Part shown: positions 1 through 12,230 of the stretch, piece by piece
Position numbering within the stretch: the stretch's first letter is position 1
How the letters are laid out: each line of letters begins with the position of its first letter
Source: Stratiolaelaps scimitus
Taxonomy: Eukaryota; Arthropoda; Arachnida; Mesostigmata; Laelapidae
Direction of reading: 5' to 3'
DNA length: 64,000 nucleotides
Assembly: GCA_019614645.1 (NCBI GenBank)
Contig: JABWDB010000016.1
Location: 5,332,001-5,396,000, forward strand
The notes under the pieces: generated by a model
Told to the model about the DNA's origin: nothing
The model's database searches: none
The model's input: the letters and a program-made list of their open reading frames with translations, nothing else
Position numbers and translations under genes: made by a program

Positions 1-330
1 TGCGACGCTCTAATATCATTATTTTTTTACGAGAATTTAAGCATTACTGTAATGCCGCAGTTTCCCTCAAGAAAACCCGCCATTTGTGTATTGCAGGTGA
101 GCCTCATTCGATAGAATAGAAAAGCTGCCGTATACATTGTATTTCCCCAATAGAGACGTCTAGGCCTTTCAGAGGGCTCCAACACATAACTCACTATGAC
201 ACTCGTAGCTAAATATAGGTGTATCACAACAACTTGAACTAGTTAACAAAAAAAAGTACATTCTATTCCACCTATTGGAGCTGTCTCAGTTGATGAAGAA
301 GACACTTCTCGATAAAAAGGGTCACCTTAC
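1..330 (-). other. Intron of XPO6 running off the window edge
   Basis: A canonical donor (CAG then GTAAGG on the minus strand) ends exon 21 at 331. I searched all minus-strand frames of 1-330 for the expected C-terminal tail and found nothing resembling it. The remaining exon or exons therefore lie outside the window. Confidence 0.7.
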
Positions 331-3300
331 CTGATGGAACGCGTCGAATGGCATAGTGCTGGCCATAGAGAAAACGAGACGAAGCATTTCATCCCGTAGA
401 AGATCGTGACTCCTTTGCAGGAGACACCGCAGAAGTACCCCGGTAAATTGACCCAGAAGACCGCATTCGTTTTCACCGGCAGCAACCCGAAAGATCGGCC
501 GCTGGAACAATTTCCACTTCGACTGCAGCTCGCCGAGGCTATTCAAAACCTAAACAGACGAAGTGAAAGAAAAAGCGACAAAAGCAAGCCCGCTAAATAT
601 TGATTCGTAGTTGAAAAAGTCGCCCGATAAATATCAACCATCAATGGAGTCGACTCAAACAAAACGTTGTCGAATCGGACCAATAATCGGCCACTGTCGA
701 CACTTGCTACTATACGTACCATTCCGAACGTTTCCAGGTCACTGTCCTGAAGTAGACAGGAACCGTATACGTTCATGATGGCGACGAGTTCATCACGATG
801 CTCGACTTCGGCGTCAAGAGCGGGGCTCCCTGATGCCGAGAGCAACGAGGCCACATTTGCGGGAAAGAAATATCGCCAATGTTGGCAAACGATCGCGTGG
901 AAGAGCTGAAAATTTAGCGAAACGTAGATAAGATGGGACCACGATTAGAAACATTAATTGGGAGGGTGAACCGAAAGAGGAGGGAGATTAGCCAGCCGCT
1001 GATATGCTCGAGCAATGTGTGTTTACTATCAGGTCATGCAGTCGGCGCGAATTTGAAATGCACTGATATAAGTAGCTCAATGCTAGCTTATTCAAGTACA
1101 TATAGACACAAAGTACCATTTTGCCAGGTACCTAGGTATGTATAACACAATACCTTGTGAATAAATTATGGATTTCAGTAAAATATAGTGCCAAAGATGT
1201 AAACACAAACGATTCGATAACTGTCATCATCCAGAATGTAGTGGACTGTCTGTGAGTGATCATGAAATCATTGTAATTTGATTGGAAATTTTAAAATTTG
1301 TCAATTTTACCTCGATGAGGGCTGGTCGAAGGTTGCTGTCCTGGCTTGCGCTGGATTTGGGCCATAATCTCAAAGCTAACTGTAGAATACGGCCTAGAAA
1401 GAAACTGCCTTTGGACGGACTCTCAAGGACGACTTTTAAGAGATCCAAAACTGCCTAGAATGCCAAACAGAAAAGATCATTCGCGTTACTGGTCTGCATC
1501 CTACATCATCATACAATACTTCGGCGCGCGACATAAAAAGAGCGTGCGTTCTGGCCCTATTAAACAAGGATCAGGAACACGTAATGCCGATATTTTTAAA
1601 TAGCAAATGTTTGTAACGATGAAGAAAAAGAAAAGACATGAGATACCTCGAGGTAAGGCTCAATCTTCGAGTCGATCGTATCGAAGGCCAAAGCCGGTGA
1701 CGATGCTGTTGACTCCAGCAACCGCTCGAGTGAATGATCCAACTTCTGCAGGGGCATAACCTGTTGATCAATCGTCAGAACGATGATATCACGAAAGGAA
1801 TATTATGTCTATTCAGACCGAACAGTAATAAATAATAGTAGACATCGCCGTTAAACTCGTACAGAATACATTCTGTCGAGGAAGTCACGTAGCAATCAAA
1901 CAGTTCCCCTAAAATTTCACATCGTCTCCAATCGTTTCGACGGCAACGCCGCCAGCCTAATAGCGAAATGAAGTGTCTGATGACGCAACGGTGATGAGGA
2001 TAATTCTTCGTCCCAAGTGCTCAACCCCTCTCTGCGAGATTGACGTGATAGATCAGTTGAGAAAGCGTCCCCGTATCATATCCCAGCCAGTCACGATTGG
2101 GTATATGATTAGACGTACCTCGGCGCACGCTTTATAAAAGGCCATCACCGCCTCAGCAACAATGGCCGCCTGCCGTCCGTCCGACATCAGGGCGGCGGAC
2201 GACTCTAACAGAAGATTCCAGCCTGCTGCTTGCAGAGCCTTCGTGCGTATGGAGCCACCTGTTGTGGCGATTCCTTTCAGCAAAGCGGCAGCCACCCTCA
2301 GCTTCTTAGCAGTGATGCTGGCATCGCTGAGCGCTTCGCCCTCACTGGGATGTTGATGCATGGGCTCCCCCTGTTGTTGGACGTGGTTGTTATTGTTCAG
2401 GTTACTGCTGCTGCTTAAATTGTTGTTCGTCGCTGTGAGAATACTTTGACTGCTGCTCCCGCTGCTTGAGTTACTGGGTGAATGCTGATGAACTGAGGGC
2501 ACCAGTGCGGATAGTAATGCCTCGTAGTGCCCTCCCCGGAGTTCCCATCGCTGATCGACCGTGCTCGCCGGAAGATTCGAGTCGGACCACGGCAGCAGGC
2601 AAACGTTCTGTACGGCCATCGCACATCTGCAACGCAGTGATAGAGGACGAGTTAAATCGAGTATCATTAGCAATGAACAACTCGAGAATACGCAAATCAT
2701 CACATCTCCAAAATACAGACGCGAACCTCCCCTGTCACGTATGACGAATGATGCCTGACAGTACGCCGAAGACTCCACGGCAGGCAGAGATAGATAAGGT
2801 ACTGCTGAAGCGATCTCGTTTGACGAAATTAATTATTATAACACTGACGTAACATGTAATGAGTACAAATGTTACGGACACAGCTCCATCAAAAAGTAAT
2901 CGTCAAAAGCGTTCTAACAGAGATCGTATTAGTTAGTCGAGCTGGAAGAACTTCGATTAATGAATAGCTTGCCTTATCGGGACCTGCAATCCAAGTGAAC
3001 TGTCGGTTCCAAACGACGTCGTGGGCATCGTCGTCCAGGCCAATGAGCTCGAGAGAGCGGGAACAAGACTAGGTAGGAGATCTTCGATGAATCGCGGAAG
3101 CCGAAAGGCCGCTGTCAAGCTAACTAAGACGCCGGCAGCTGCGGCACCCGCCGCTGGGCCACCACGAACACGGCAATTCAATAATACCTGAAGCACAGAT
3201 TATAAATGCACGAAACGGCTATTGTTCTCTACTCAACTTACGAGTCAAACGTTTGAATGGCTCTAATTAAATGGAAATATATTTTCTCTAATAGTGGCCG

Positions 3301-6300
3301 ATTCCGCATGGTGTCGCGGTCAGTCAGCGTTGTATCAAAAGCCACTGTCCATTTATCGAAGTTACTACGTTAGACGATTTCAGTTTAGCAAGAAAAGCGA
3401 CCTTCAAATTGCCTACCTCAAGTGCTAATTCAGCAATACCCGTGGCTGTGCGTTCTCGAACCCCGGCGGCGGCTTGGGGCGAGGTCCCTTGATGCTCGAG
3501 AACGGTCCCACTGAGCAGATTGAGAAACGATTGAATGCTCGGTAAGCATTCACATTCGACCTGCTCAGATAATCACAACCAAATGGCCCAGTTAAGAACG
3601 ACAGGTAGCACAAGGTATTCACGCAAAGCACACTATTCCAGCGATTAGTAACTTGTTTGCTTGCATTTCGTTGGAGTTCAAAATATTTCGTCAAACGACA
3701 CCTCCTTACCTGAACAAGCGTCTCAACAAGAACCCTGTGATCACTACGCGCCGATTGCTGTTGTTGTTGTTGCTGCTGCTGCTGCTGTTGTTGGTGAGCC
3801 AAAATAGCCTCCGCACGGCGAATGACTCGGATAAGATCGCCCACCAGTTGTACAGACACCTGAAATGAACAGCTTTGTGCCTTGTAGATATCGAGCGTAC
3901 GTGTCCGACAGGCTGCGAGATAATGTATAATTACCAGCATCATTATAGCTTTAGCATAGACGAGGATGAAAATGAAACGAATGTATCCATATGGGCAATA
4001 ACGATTCGAGCTTAGTGGATGCTTATCAATTCACCAACAACTTAACAAATCGGATCTGTTTAACACAATACTCTTGTTTTATAACGACAAATCATTCGGT
4101 CCAAAATTATTTTCCACACTGTTTCAGACCGAGTGGAGAAGGGCATTTTCGTAACAGAAACCAGAAATAAATGATGCGGTGATTTAACCGTAAGTCGACG
4201 CGTGTTTCATTGCTGCAAGGGTGAGGTCAAGGTTTATTAAAGAAGCTGCAATTTTACAATGCTTAAGCTTTCTTATATGTCATCACGCAGCGGAGGGATT
4301 GTATCCGCTCATCAATCTCAGCTCACCTGCGCGACATGGTTCGTATCTTTGAAGGCAGGAGCTGCCAGTGCAGCCGAAAGACAGCCCACCGCTCGACCGA
4401 AACTGGCCAGGTCACGCAACGAGGCCGGGGAGTAGTTTCCGGCTTCGAAAGATGCCACCATTCGTTCCCAGACTGGCAGGAGCTGTCCGCAGGTCTCCTC
4501 GAGGTCAATATCGGACATCTAAAATAGAGGACATGACCACACAGATGATTCGTTAACTAGGCCAAAAAGGCGAAAGCCCCTAAACCGAATTACTGTTCTA
4601 GAGGTACACTCCACAATACAAAGGCCTAGACAATACAATAGCTGAGAAGATCCACATTCGAAGCAAGTCAGAACGATCGAGGTAACGGGACCCAAGGCTG
4701 ATTATTCGCCGAATAAGTATTCGACGTCGTTTCTCACCCTGATCACGATCTGGAGACTTGTCCAAAGATACGAGTCCCACTCCGAGTCTCTCTGATTGGG
4801 TATAAAGGTTCCCCAAGACATTTCCAGAAGTGCTGGATGGCGTTCCGTTATCAGCTTGTCGAGAGTCTGCAATATGGGCGATATCGATCGCGTCGACAGT
4901 GATAAAAACACACGATTAGGAAAAACCACCTAAAATAATTCGCATCTAAACGTTCTGGTGGACCGTTTAATTGAAAATGAAATTCTGTTGTTAAATCCCT
5001 CGGCAACATCCATGCTGCATCCTGGATTTTCTGGGCACAGGGCACACCAATCAGGCAACAAAGCGAGTACCAATACACGACATTCCCTTCCACAGATTAA
5101 AAAAACCTTACTGACTATATCATATTAAAGCGTGGAAAGTATAGTAATGGAATGATTCATGGGGACTCAGAGGAAGTCGAAACGTCCGCTATGTACATTT
5201 CACTCAAGCTACATGATCGAGACCATTAAGGTGGGTCAACTGTGCCGCCACAAACGAACTGCATAGCAATACAATCATAAGCAGTAAGCAAACAAAACAG
5301 GTGGGTACCGTTGATCTCAGTCAAACACGACAAGGTAAATATTGTAGTTGCCAGTGGCTACGTACCTCGTGTAGTATCTTTGCCATGAGATGTTTGTATT
5401 TTTTGGCTTTTCGAGAGCACGCCACCTGGTCTAGAAACGAAATCCAGGTATCCAACGAACTTTGGTATTGCACTGGCGATCCGATTCCAAATGTAAACAC
5501 CTATAATTGTATATATATATAAATATATAAAAACAACGTTAGATCACTGTTTTCCCGCATTCGATAAAACCAGTCGAAGTTCTATTCAATCATATCCACA
5601 AAGCAGTCAAGGTCATGGTGTGACCAGTCCACGGCGAGGTACTCCAACAAGCTAAGGTCACAGTTCCATAGTATAACATATTCGATAGGAAAAATATACA
5701 GCAACTAAACTCCAAAACGAAATATGATACCACTTGACAGTACCTGCGCGAGCTGAAGAAAGTGCTGGATAGCGCCCTCGCACGGTTGTTGATCGGGAAA
5801 CCTCGCTAAATGGCTATCAAGAAGGATATGAACCAACTCGGCGAGTTTGCCTACTAAACATTCGTCGAGATTCCTCAGCCGCAACGGAACCGATGAGCCA
5901 GCAACTCCGGACGTCACCAACTGCAGCGTTTCTAACGTGTTCTGCAAATTGATAGACATTGTGCGTGTACGTCGTTATCATTTTAACGAAATTATATGTG
6001 ATACACAGAAGGGGAGGCCCACGGGTATTTGAACATATTAAGAATTACTCGACCATGACAACAGCAGGGCTCACCTGAAAAACAACTGCCAAACAGGCTT
6101 GTGTATCCCTTTGTGGGAAGCATTTCTTGTAGATTAACTCGTTTACCACGCCGATTGCCGCGACGGCCACCTAGAACAGGCAGAGAAATAGAGCGATTCC
6201 AAAATTTGAAATATCTTAACACGAACTGCTCAGCGATGTTAACGAATAGAATGTGCGTGGACACATATCGATGTTTATACAGTGACAAGTCAAGCAGAAA

Positions 6301-9300
6301 TGATGGGAAATATCTGCAAAGTACGCGTCAGAATTAAAAAAAAAACTATATTTCGATATTTTTCACCCCTCGATAAGAAAACGAACACAGTTATTATTTC
6401 TAGTATTATTTATAGTTATGGTGCCACAGCCATCGAGGGAATGTAGCCCCTCTGCGGTCGTGGAGGATCCTCACCTCTGTATTGAGGTCGCCGCGGTCCC
6501 CGCAGCCAAGCGCAACAAATGCGAAAAGCGTGTGCAGCATTGATGGTCCGAAATTGCCGCCGATTGACACCCAACTGCAAACGAGCAATAAGTGAACGTA
6601 TTAGACAAAGTAGCGTTTGCGACATCCCGTACCGAGAACATAGCTGAGATAGGGTTTAAAACACACCTGAACCACAAAGAAAGTACCTTAACAAGAGGAT
6701 AAAAATGTTTGGTTTTTTGGCGATTTTTTTTTGGGTCTTCTTTAAGAGTTTAAATATTTGAAGAGTAACCTCGTATGATGCTAACCTCGTTAGGTGTTCG
6801 AGCGTGGCAAGACAGGCAAGGGCGACTTCACGGGACTCGGGATCCAGCGGTCGATGGGGATTTAATGGCCTCCCAGTGGAGATCTGGAATCCTCCGACGG
6901 AATCTCGTGTACCTGAGACACCGTTCTGTAATGGGGACAGACGAAATGACAAACAATAGCAAAATTGACTAATGTACAGTAAATACTTTATCCCCACAGC
7001 TATCATCTTCTCGTACCAGAATCAACAAATAATGCCTCTCTTAGGAGAAATACGAAAATAATCAACAGTCCCACATAGGCGAGTCCTTGAGATGCAAAAT
7101 TGTGTAATTTGTGTATGCGCGGTGTCTTGAACTGGTAAACCCTGGCTGCAGAAATCCGGAGGCCGCAGGTTCGAGTTCCGCGATTATGACATATCCATTT
7201 GAATAAAAGGTGCTATTGTATTGTTTAACCCTCGCTTTTCTTTAATTAAGAAATCTCCCATCTCAAAAAATCTCTCAGACTCCAAACAATGACAGTTTAT
7301 ATAACCGACCTGCTGTTGGGAATGATGCAATGGTGATGATGGCGGTGTAGACGATGTTCGCTGACAAGAAACCAAGATACCATCCAATACGCCTACTCAG
7401 AAGAGGAGTAGATTCGAACTGTTCATTAGCATTGCTATCGTCATAACTAGAGAAAGATGGCCATTTCTACCAGAACTGTTTTATTTGTAGCGAGGAAATA
7501 AATATATAAGCTATAAAATACCAAGTTATATTTTCACAAAAATCCACCAAACAAACAAACTTTGGGTGACTGTTTCAAAAGATTATTTCAGTTCTTGAGA
7601 AATCCTGCTCATCTCGTAGTGCACTTTTTCGCGTAGAGCGAATACAATAATACAATCCCCTCTCGTAAAATAATCCGTATTGGTTTCCACTAAGCAACAG
7701 GCGGCAATAGATACAGATTATTAGTGCACCACTAATAATAGTTGCTCACCTGTGACAGTAGTGAGCATTTGCGGAACAATGTTATTGAGCAAGTGGCGTA
7801 GTTCTTTCTTCCGTGAAGCACAGAGGTCATCCTGCAGATATGGACAAGGCATGAAAGCGAAACAGATCAGCAGTCGTTTAGATCCTGAATAAACCGAGCT
7901 CAACAACACGCGACAATCATCATATTCCAAATGCGTTCACCAGTACTGGCACCGATACGTCGATTTTCAATATGCTGTGGCGACTGACACCTGTGTTACC
8001 CTGTCATCATGACGAGAGTAATGTCACCAGTCGAAAACGTCAAACTAATATCTTTGTCAAGGCAGTAGAATATACTGTTACGCAAAACCATACCAAGTCT
8101 GGCCATGGAAACGATTGATCAGGAGGCTTCTAGCCTTACTGTATACAAGGACAACATTTTAAGCGGACGTACCTTCGGCGATGCAAACTCTTCCGATGCT
8201 GTTCGAAGCAAGATAATGCCAACGAGACGGGTTGGTGGACTCTGAATCATCTGAAACCACAACGCGCAAAAAGAGCAGAACCATTGAATGCTGAATGAGA
8301 TCGTACAACTGGAGCCACTCACGTGGCATGATCAAAGCCAGATGGAGATTTCATCTGACGTTGGAATCTATTGCAAGCTCATATATGCTATCTAAAATTT
8401 ACCTGGAAAATGTAGTTAAAAAAGTCGGGATAGAAGTGTGGCCAGTCAAAGCGGCCTATGTCCACCATGAGCTTGCAGAGTTTGTTCCGAACAAATATCG
8501 GCAACATGGGAGGGGCCCCGGTGCCTGACGATTGCGATGACCCCACCGCAGATCCCACTGACTCCGCTGACGATCCGGTTACCGATCGAACGAGAAGCTC
8601 GGAGACACTCTTGCGCACCTGCGATTTCTCGTCAGACATCATACGCAACCATGAACGCTGTACAACACCTGCAGGCCAAACGGAGAGCAGCAATTGAAAA
8701 AATATCATAGCTACTGTTACAACTCGAGTGTAACAGAATACAGTGCACACAGAATCAATAATGACACCATGAAACTGGAAATGGCGATCACGACGTAACT
8801 GGCACCCGACATAGGTGAATAGAGGTTCTAACAACATTCGATTCTAACAAATCGAATGTTTTCGGGCTGAAGCTCAGCCTTGAATATCTAACGTCGACAG
8901 TATTGCCTTTGTATTGTTTCGTGATACGGATCCCTGACGCGATTGTACTACGGTAGGGATCAAGCCCGAGCAACCGTCAGGAAAAGACCATACTGCAGCC
9001 ATGCAATTTTATTAGGAAGGCCATATTTTGCACCTGTGATGGGCCGGGTGTGTTAACTAGTATCCAGGATAAACACAAGCAGCTTGTAAAGTGGACCCAG
9101 TACGCGATTCAATTGAATGTATGTAACTCGTGTAGATAACCCACTGCGATACCTTCAAAATCCACTTCTTCGAATGTTCCAATGATCACGGTTCATATCG
9201 GTCATATTACAGTCGATAAAAAATAGTTCGCCCAACAAGACCACTCCTACAGAAATCATGAACCCACCTTCGACGAGGTTAACACAGAACATGAGCACAT

Positions 9301-9648
9301 AGCCATTGTGTGTCTGATGAAGAAAAGCCACACATAGCTGGCACGCATTGCTCTGACGTGAGAAGTTATTCAGCTGCTCCTCGATGACACGCTGCAATCA
9401 ACAAATCAATTACAGAGTATAGATAATTATTATCTACTAGTAAGGTGAAGGTGTATTAAATGAACTGCATTATTATTATTACTATAATTATTATTAATTA
9501 TTTCTACTCCCAATATGCTGTAGCATGATCGATATTATTACACAGTTCATGAACAGAAACTTACCTTCCTCTCGTTCGGGCAGAATGGAGAGAAGAACTC
9601 TTCGAGGAGCGCCTCTAGTGCAGACAAGATCGATGCTGGGTCAGTCAT
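331..9648 (-). CDS. XPO6: Exportin-6 (XPO6), 21 coding exons, C-terminus off the left edge
   Basis: Importin-beta family export receptor; the known family role is RanGTP-dependent export of actin-profilin from the nucleus. Coding exons, 5' to 3' on the minus strand: 9648-9565, 9391-9268, 8668-8403, 8250-8173, 7831-7750, 7392-7310, 6925-6786, 6574-6475, 6170-6075, 5941-5744, 5500-5366, 4866-4738, 4518-4327, 3859-3710, 3560-3417, 3187-2973, 2626-2119, 1760-1647, 1454-1311, 905-720, 549-331. All phases join, giving 1129 residues; human XPO6 has about 1125. Recognisable family signatures are NERK-RVIEEQLNNF (residues 25-38), FVRNKLCKLMVDIGR in exon 3, RKKELRHLLN in exon 5, NVCLLPW in exon 17, HWRYFFP in exon 20 and SHDLLRDEM in exon 21. 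HEAT-type helical repeats are expected throughout. Oddities are a poly-Q run of 13 near residue 592, an S/N/Q-rich insertion in exon 17, and one GC donor after exon 16. About 50-60 C-terminal residues are missing and must be encoded left of position 1. The start ATG lies two bases after a CCAG acceptor, so the 5'UTR is spliced. Confidence 0.95.
2627..2972 (-). other. GC-AG intron within XPO6
   Basis: Exon 16 must end in phase 2 to join the exon 17 frame (acceptor TTGCAG, exon start 2626). The only junction that keeps homology to vertebrate XPO6 on both sides ends in AAG followed by GCAAGC at 2972-2967. That is the typical form of a GC donor. The nearby GT in the same exon (after GGATTGCAG) would give the wrong phase. 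Confidence 0.7.
3755..3794 (-). repeat. CAG/CAA run encoding poly-glutamine in XPO6 exon 14
   Basis: An imperfect (CAA/CAG)n tract inside the coding exon 3859-3710 gives about 13 consecutive glutamines. It follows an alpha-helical segment that matches the family, and human XPO6 has only a short HRQNTQQ stretch there. Mixed CAA and CAG codons should reduce slippage. Confidence 0.85.
4229..4290 (+). repeat. Dispersed repeat family 2, copy 1
   Basis: This segment of about 60 bp (AGGTTTATTAAAG ... GCTGCAATTTTACAATGC, then TTAAGC) has close relatives at 33184-33245 and 59103-59180, all in the same orientation. Here it sits in the XPO6 intron between exons 13 and 14. No coding capacity or terminal structure is visible. 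Confidence 0.7.
7085..7200 (+). repeat. Possible tRNA-derived element with B-box
   Basis: GGTTCGAGTTCC at 7168-7179 matches an RNA polymerase III B-box (GGTTCGANNCC) closely and lies at the end of a GC-richer patch inside an XPO6 intron. I could not fold a complete tRNA cloverleaf or place a convincing A-box, so a tRNA-derived SINE fragment is more likely than a functional tRNA. Confidence 0.35.
8860..8985 (-). repeat. SINE-like family 1, degenerate copy
   Basis: On the plus strand this starts TTCGGGCTGAAGCTCAGCCTTGAA and ends with GGGATCAAGCCC (8956-8967), a decayed reverse-complement B-box. It has the same order of parts as the better copy at 9905-10100, with more substitutions. It lies in XPO6 intron 2. 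Confidence 0.6.
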
Positions 9649-9904
9649 TGCTGGAATGATAACACAACGCATACAAAGGTGGACGTCGAAATCCGTACGT
9701 AAGCCAATATCAAGACGTTTTCGACTTAATTCTCATTTTGTTGTAAGGACACATGTTTGACACATCGCACTGAGACAGAGAGAGAGATATCTGTGTATGA
9801 GAGCGATCGCGGTAACGATCGCTAGTTCTCATGAGACGTTGGATAGCACGAGCATTCGAGAGAGTGTCTTCTCAATTCGCTCGTAACGTGCGTCTTCCTT
9901 TTTC

Positions 9905-10100
9905 CGAGATGACTCTCAGCCTTGAACATTTACCGTCCACGGAATTGCTTTTTTTTTTGCACTACTTCGTAAGACGGACCCATTTTGAATGCAAATGTGC
10001 AACAGTGGGGATCGAACCCGTGTGGGCACCCACATGTCTCTCCCCCGGGTTGCAAGGGAGCAGTACACGAGTGCACCACGAGACCACCGGGGTCGACGCG
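9905..10100 (-). repeat. tRNA-derived SINE-like element, best copy of family 1
   Basis: Read on the minus strand, a tRNA-like head carries an A-box-like TGGTGCACTCG (complement of 10068-10078) and a perfect B-box GGGTTCGATCCCC (complement of 10007-10019), about 50 nt apart. A non-tRNA body follows (CATTTGCATTC, GGGTCCGTCTTACGAAG, CGTGGACGGTAAATG), ending in GGCTGAGAGTC. Body fragments recur at 19679, 21521, 26907 and 27091. It sits upstream of the XPO6 start codon, probably in the 5'UTR intron. Confidence 0.75.
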
Positions 10101-10767
10101 CCCACAATCTGCACATGAAGTAGCGTATCATTTTCGAATCATGATCATTATCCCCTATCCGCGTGTTTTATTTATTTCACCGTATTCATTCGTGGTCGTC
10201 TGATGGAGCTGGCAGGATTTGATGCGGAAAACTTCAATGCATCGATCCCACAGTGCGAACGAGTACCGCATCTCATGATATCGTATCTTATACTAAGTAC
10301 ATCGTAGCTTATGATGGCAATATTTAGTTCGAATGCTACTAACCAAATGCGGCTGCGGTCCTTAAACATTAAACGCGACCATCCATAGACAGTGACCACC
10401 CGATCTGGCCACTCGATTCAGCAACAATCACTCTCGGTCGTTACAAGTATTGCCACCCTAGAGCTATGGGCAGCAAACATCAGGTGGGTAATACTAGAGT
10501 GAACTTACACCGTGATGTTATGATTCGATTCGTTAGTATAATTGAACGTCAGTATCGTTGACGGCTGTCACGCTCCGGTGACCTGCTGCCTAAAAAGGAA
10601 ATGACATCTCCCACTACCTTCTACGTTCCACTTTCACAAAGAACTAAATCGAGCTAACTGAACGTGCCGACAAGACTTACACGAGGGAGATTGACACTAA
10701 CACATATAACAATGTGATATATATATATATATAAATATATATATATTATAAATGATCACCGAGAGTC

Positions 10768-10799
10768 ATAATTCCTAACTACTGTATGTTTGAATAAAT
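10768..10799 (+). repeat. Short dispersed repeat, copy 1
   Basis: CATAATTCCTAACTACTG then TATGTTTGAATAAA recurs at 61006-61037 with three to four differences. The shared AATAAA end suggests a retroposed 3' end. Confidence 0.5.
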
Positions 10800-12099
10800 C
10801 TCATTACTTGTTTTCCGAGAGCAATTCCCCAAACATTAACTGACTCCTATGATTCTCGTCAGATTTGGCCAACAGTGTCACACAGACGTGACATGGTTAT
10901 AGTATGGGCACATAAAAATCACATGTATATTGTGAAGGAAGTTTTGGGAGTTTACGCGAGCAATGCAAGTTATCGACGCATCTCTGTCAAATATCTTAAA
11001 GGCCAAATGCTATTTATATATTCGGCTGAGTCCATCAGCTGTCACAGAATATATCGAAACAATTTCAAAATATAATGTCAAGCTACAACGATTTGTTTTC
11101 TTACCGGTGAAAGGTTTCTACTCCGTTGGCGGAATCTGCTCTTTCTGCAGCATTTACTTGTTCTCGACCGGGTAGAATGCTCAGGATAGGTCCGTACTGG
11201 CGTAGGCGCGCCCAAAATATTCAACTTCGTTGAATATGTATATAATAATAATAATAATACTACATAGAAAATCTATGATATGACACCACAGATAGATTTA
11301 TCACATCCACACACCCACCCCTTCCCATTAAATCCACAAGGGTGATATTACTTTGTTCATCACCGCCATCATGACCATCACTGCAGTCCACTGCACCAAA
11401 CTACAACCGTCACGACCAGCGTGTCAACATCTAGTTCATCAACGGATGACGATGGTGCCGGAGACAACGACAACAATTGCAGAGTTGAGCAGTAACTAGC
11501 GTTTTGTGTACTCGTAATTCTCGTTGTAGTCTGCTGCTCTGGCGGGAGCCACCAAATGTCTACCCGTCTTGGGTGCTCTTTAGTAACACATTGCCACCGC
11601 TGGTGTTTGTTGGCTGTGGGAATAACCCCACTTCTTCTGGACACTGGTTCGCACCACGCACTCAGGCCAGAGCCTGTCGAACGACACGTGAAAAGCGATA
11701 CCTCGGCAATGTTCATGCGTTCGTGTACGCGCAAGCGAAAAACATCGGGAAGGTGGTTCTTTTTTTTAGGAAAAATGACAAAAATCGCCACCAGAAACAG
11801 ACGGAGAGATTGAGAGAGGTAGAAAAAAAAGGAAAGAGAGATTGAAATGAGGTAGAGTCAGGCACTGACGGTCGTAGACACCGACACTCAGCCGGACTCC
11901 ACCCGGAAGCCGCCGCCGCCGCTGCTGCCGACGTTCTTAAGACAGACGGACCTTGTTCTTCGTTCTGGCGATCTCCTAGCCTGCTGCAGCTGTCTCTGCT
12001 GATACACTGGGAATGAAGGCGGGCTGGCGGCACGGGGGTTCCTTGACACTGGAACACTACCGATGGCCAAAAACACACGACCCTCAACGCAACTGAGCT

Positions 12100-12230
12100 G
12101 AAAGCCCACAGGCAAGCAGCACTATAGAGCAGTCAGCCGAGTCTGTCACTGGACGTCGCCATTTTGGATTGGATGAGCGCGAATCGAACTAGGCGGGGGC
12201 GGAGGCCCGCGCGCGTAACGAGAAATAGCT
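12100..12230 (-). promoter_or_regulatory. Candidate XPO6 promoter, CpG-rich
   Basis: On the minus strand a YY1-like CCAAAATGGCGACG (near 12170-12157) is followed by CAGTGACAG. Just upstream in transcription direction is a CG-dense block (12196-12220) with a GC-box-like GGGGGCGGAG on the plus strand. YY1 sites in sense orientation just after the start site are common in housekeeping promoters. The assignment to XPO6 is inferred from direction and from the spliced 5'UTR, and the block could be bidirectional. Confidence 0.35.

Larger units (their letters stand above)
9651..12099 (-). other. Probable XPO6 5'UTR intron and flank
   Basis: The XPO6 start codon is preceded by TTCCAG then CA on the minus strand, an acceptor that implies an upstream non-coding exon. 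The stretch holds a TA microsatellite (10717-10748), the SINE-like copy at 9905-10100, a short repeat at 10768-10799 and a GC-richer end from about 11.5 kb. I see no protein gene here; the short open frames at 11.4-12.1 kb are not recognisable and overlap on both strands. Confidence 0.45.

Noticed and set aside
3653..3868. Plus-strand Leu-rich frame
   Set aside because: Antisense of the poly-Q run in XPO6 exon 14.
10717..10748. TA run considered as a CRISPR-like or satellite array
   Set aside because: Simple dinucleotide repeat without spacers; no CRISPR array is present in this eukaryotic window.
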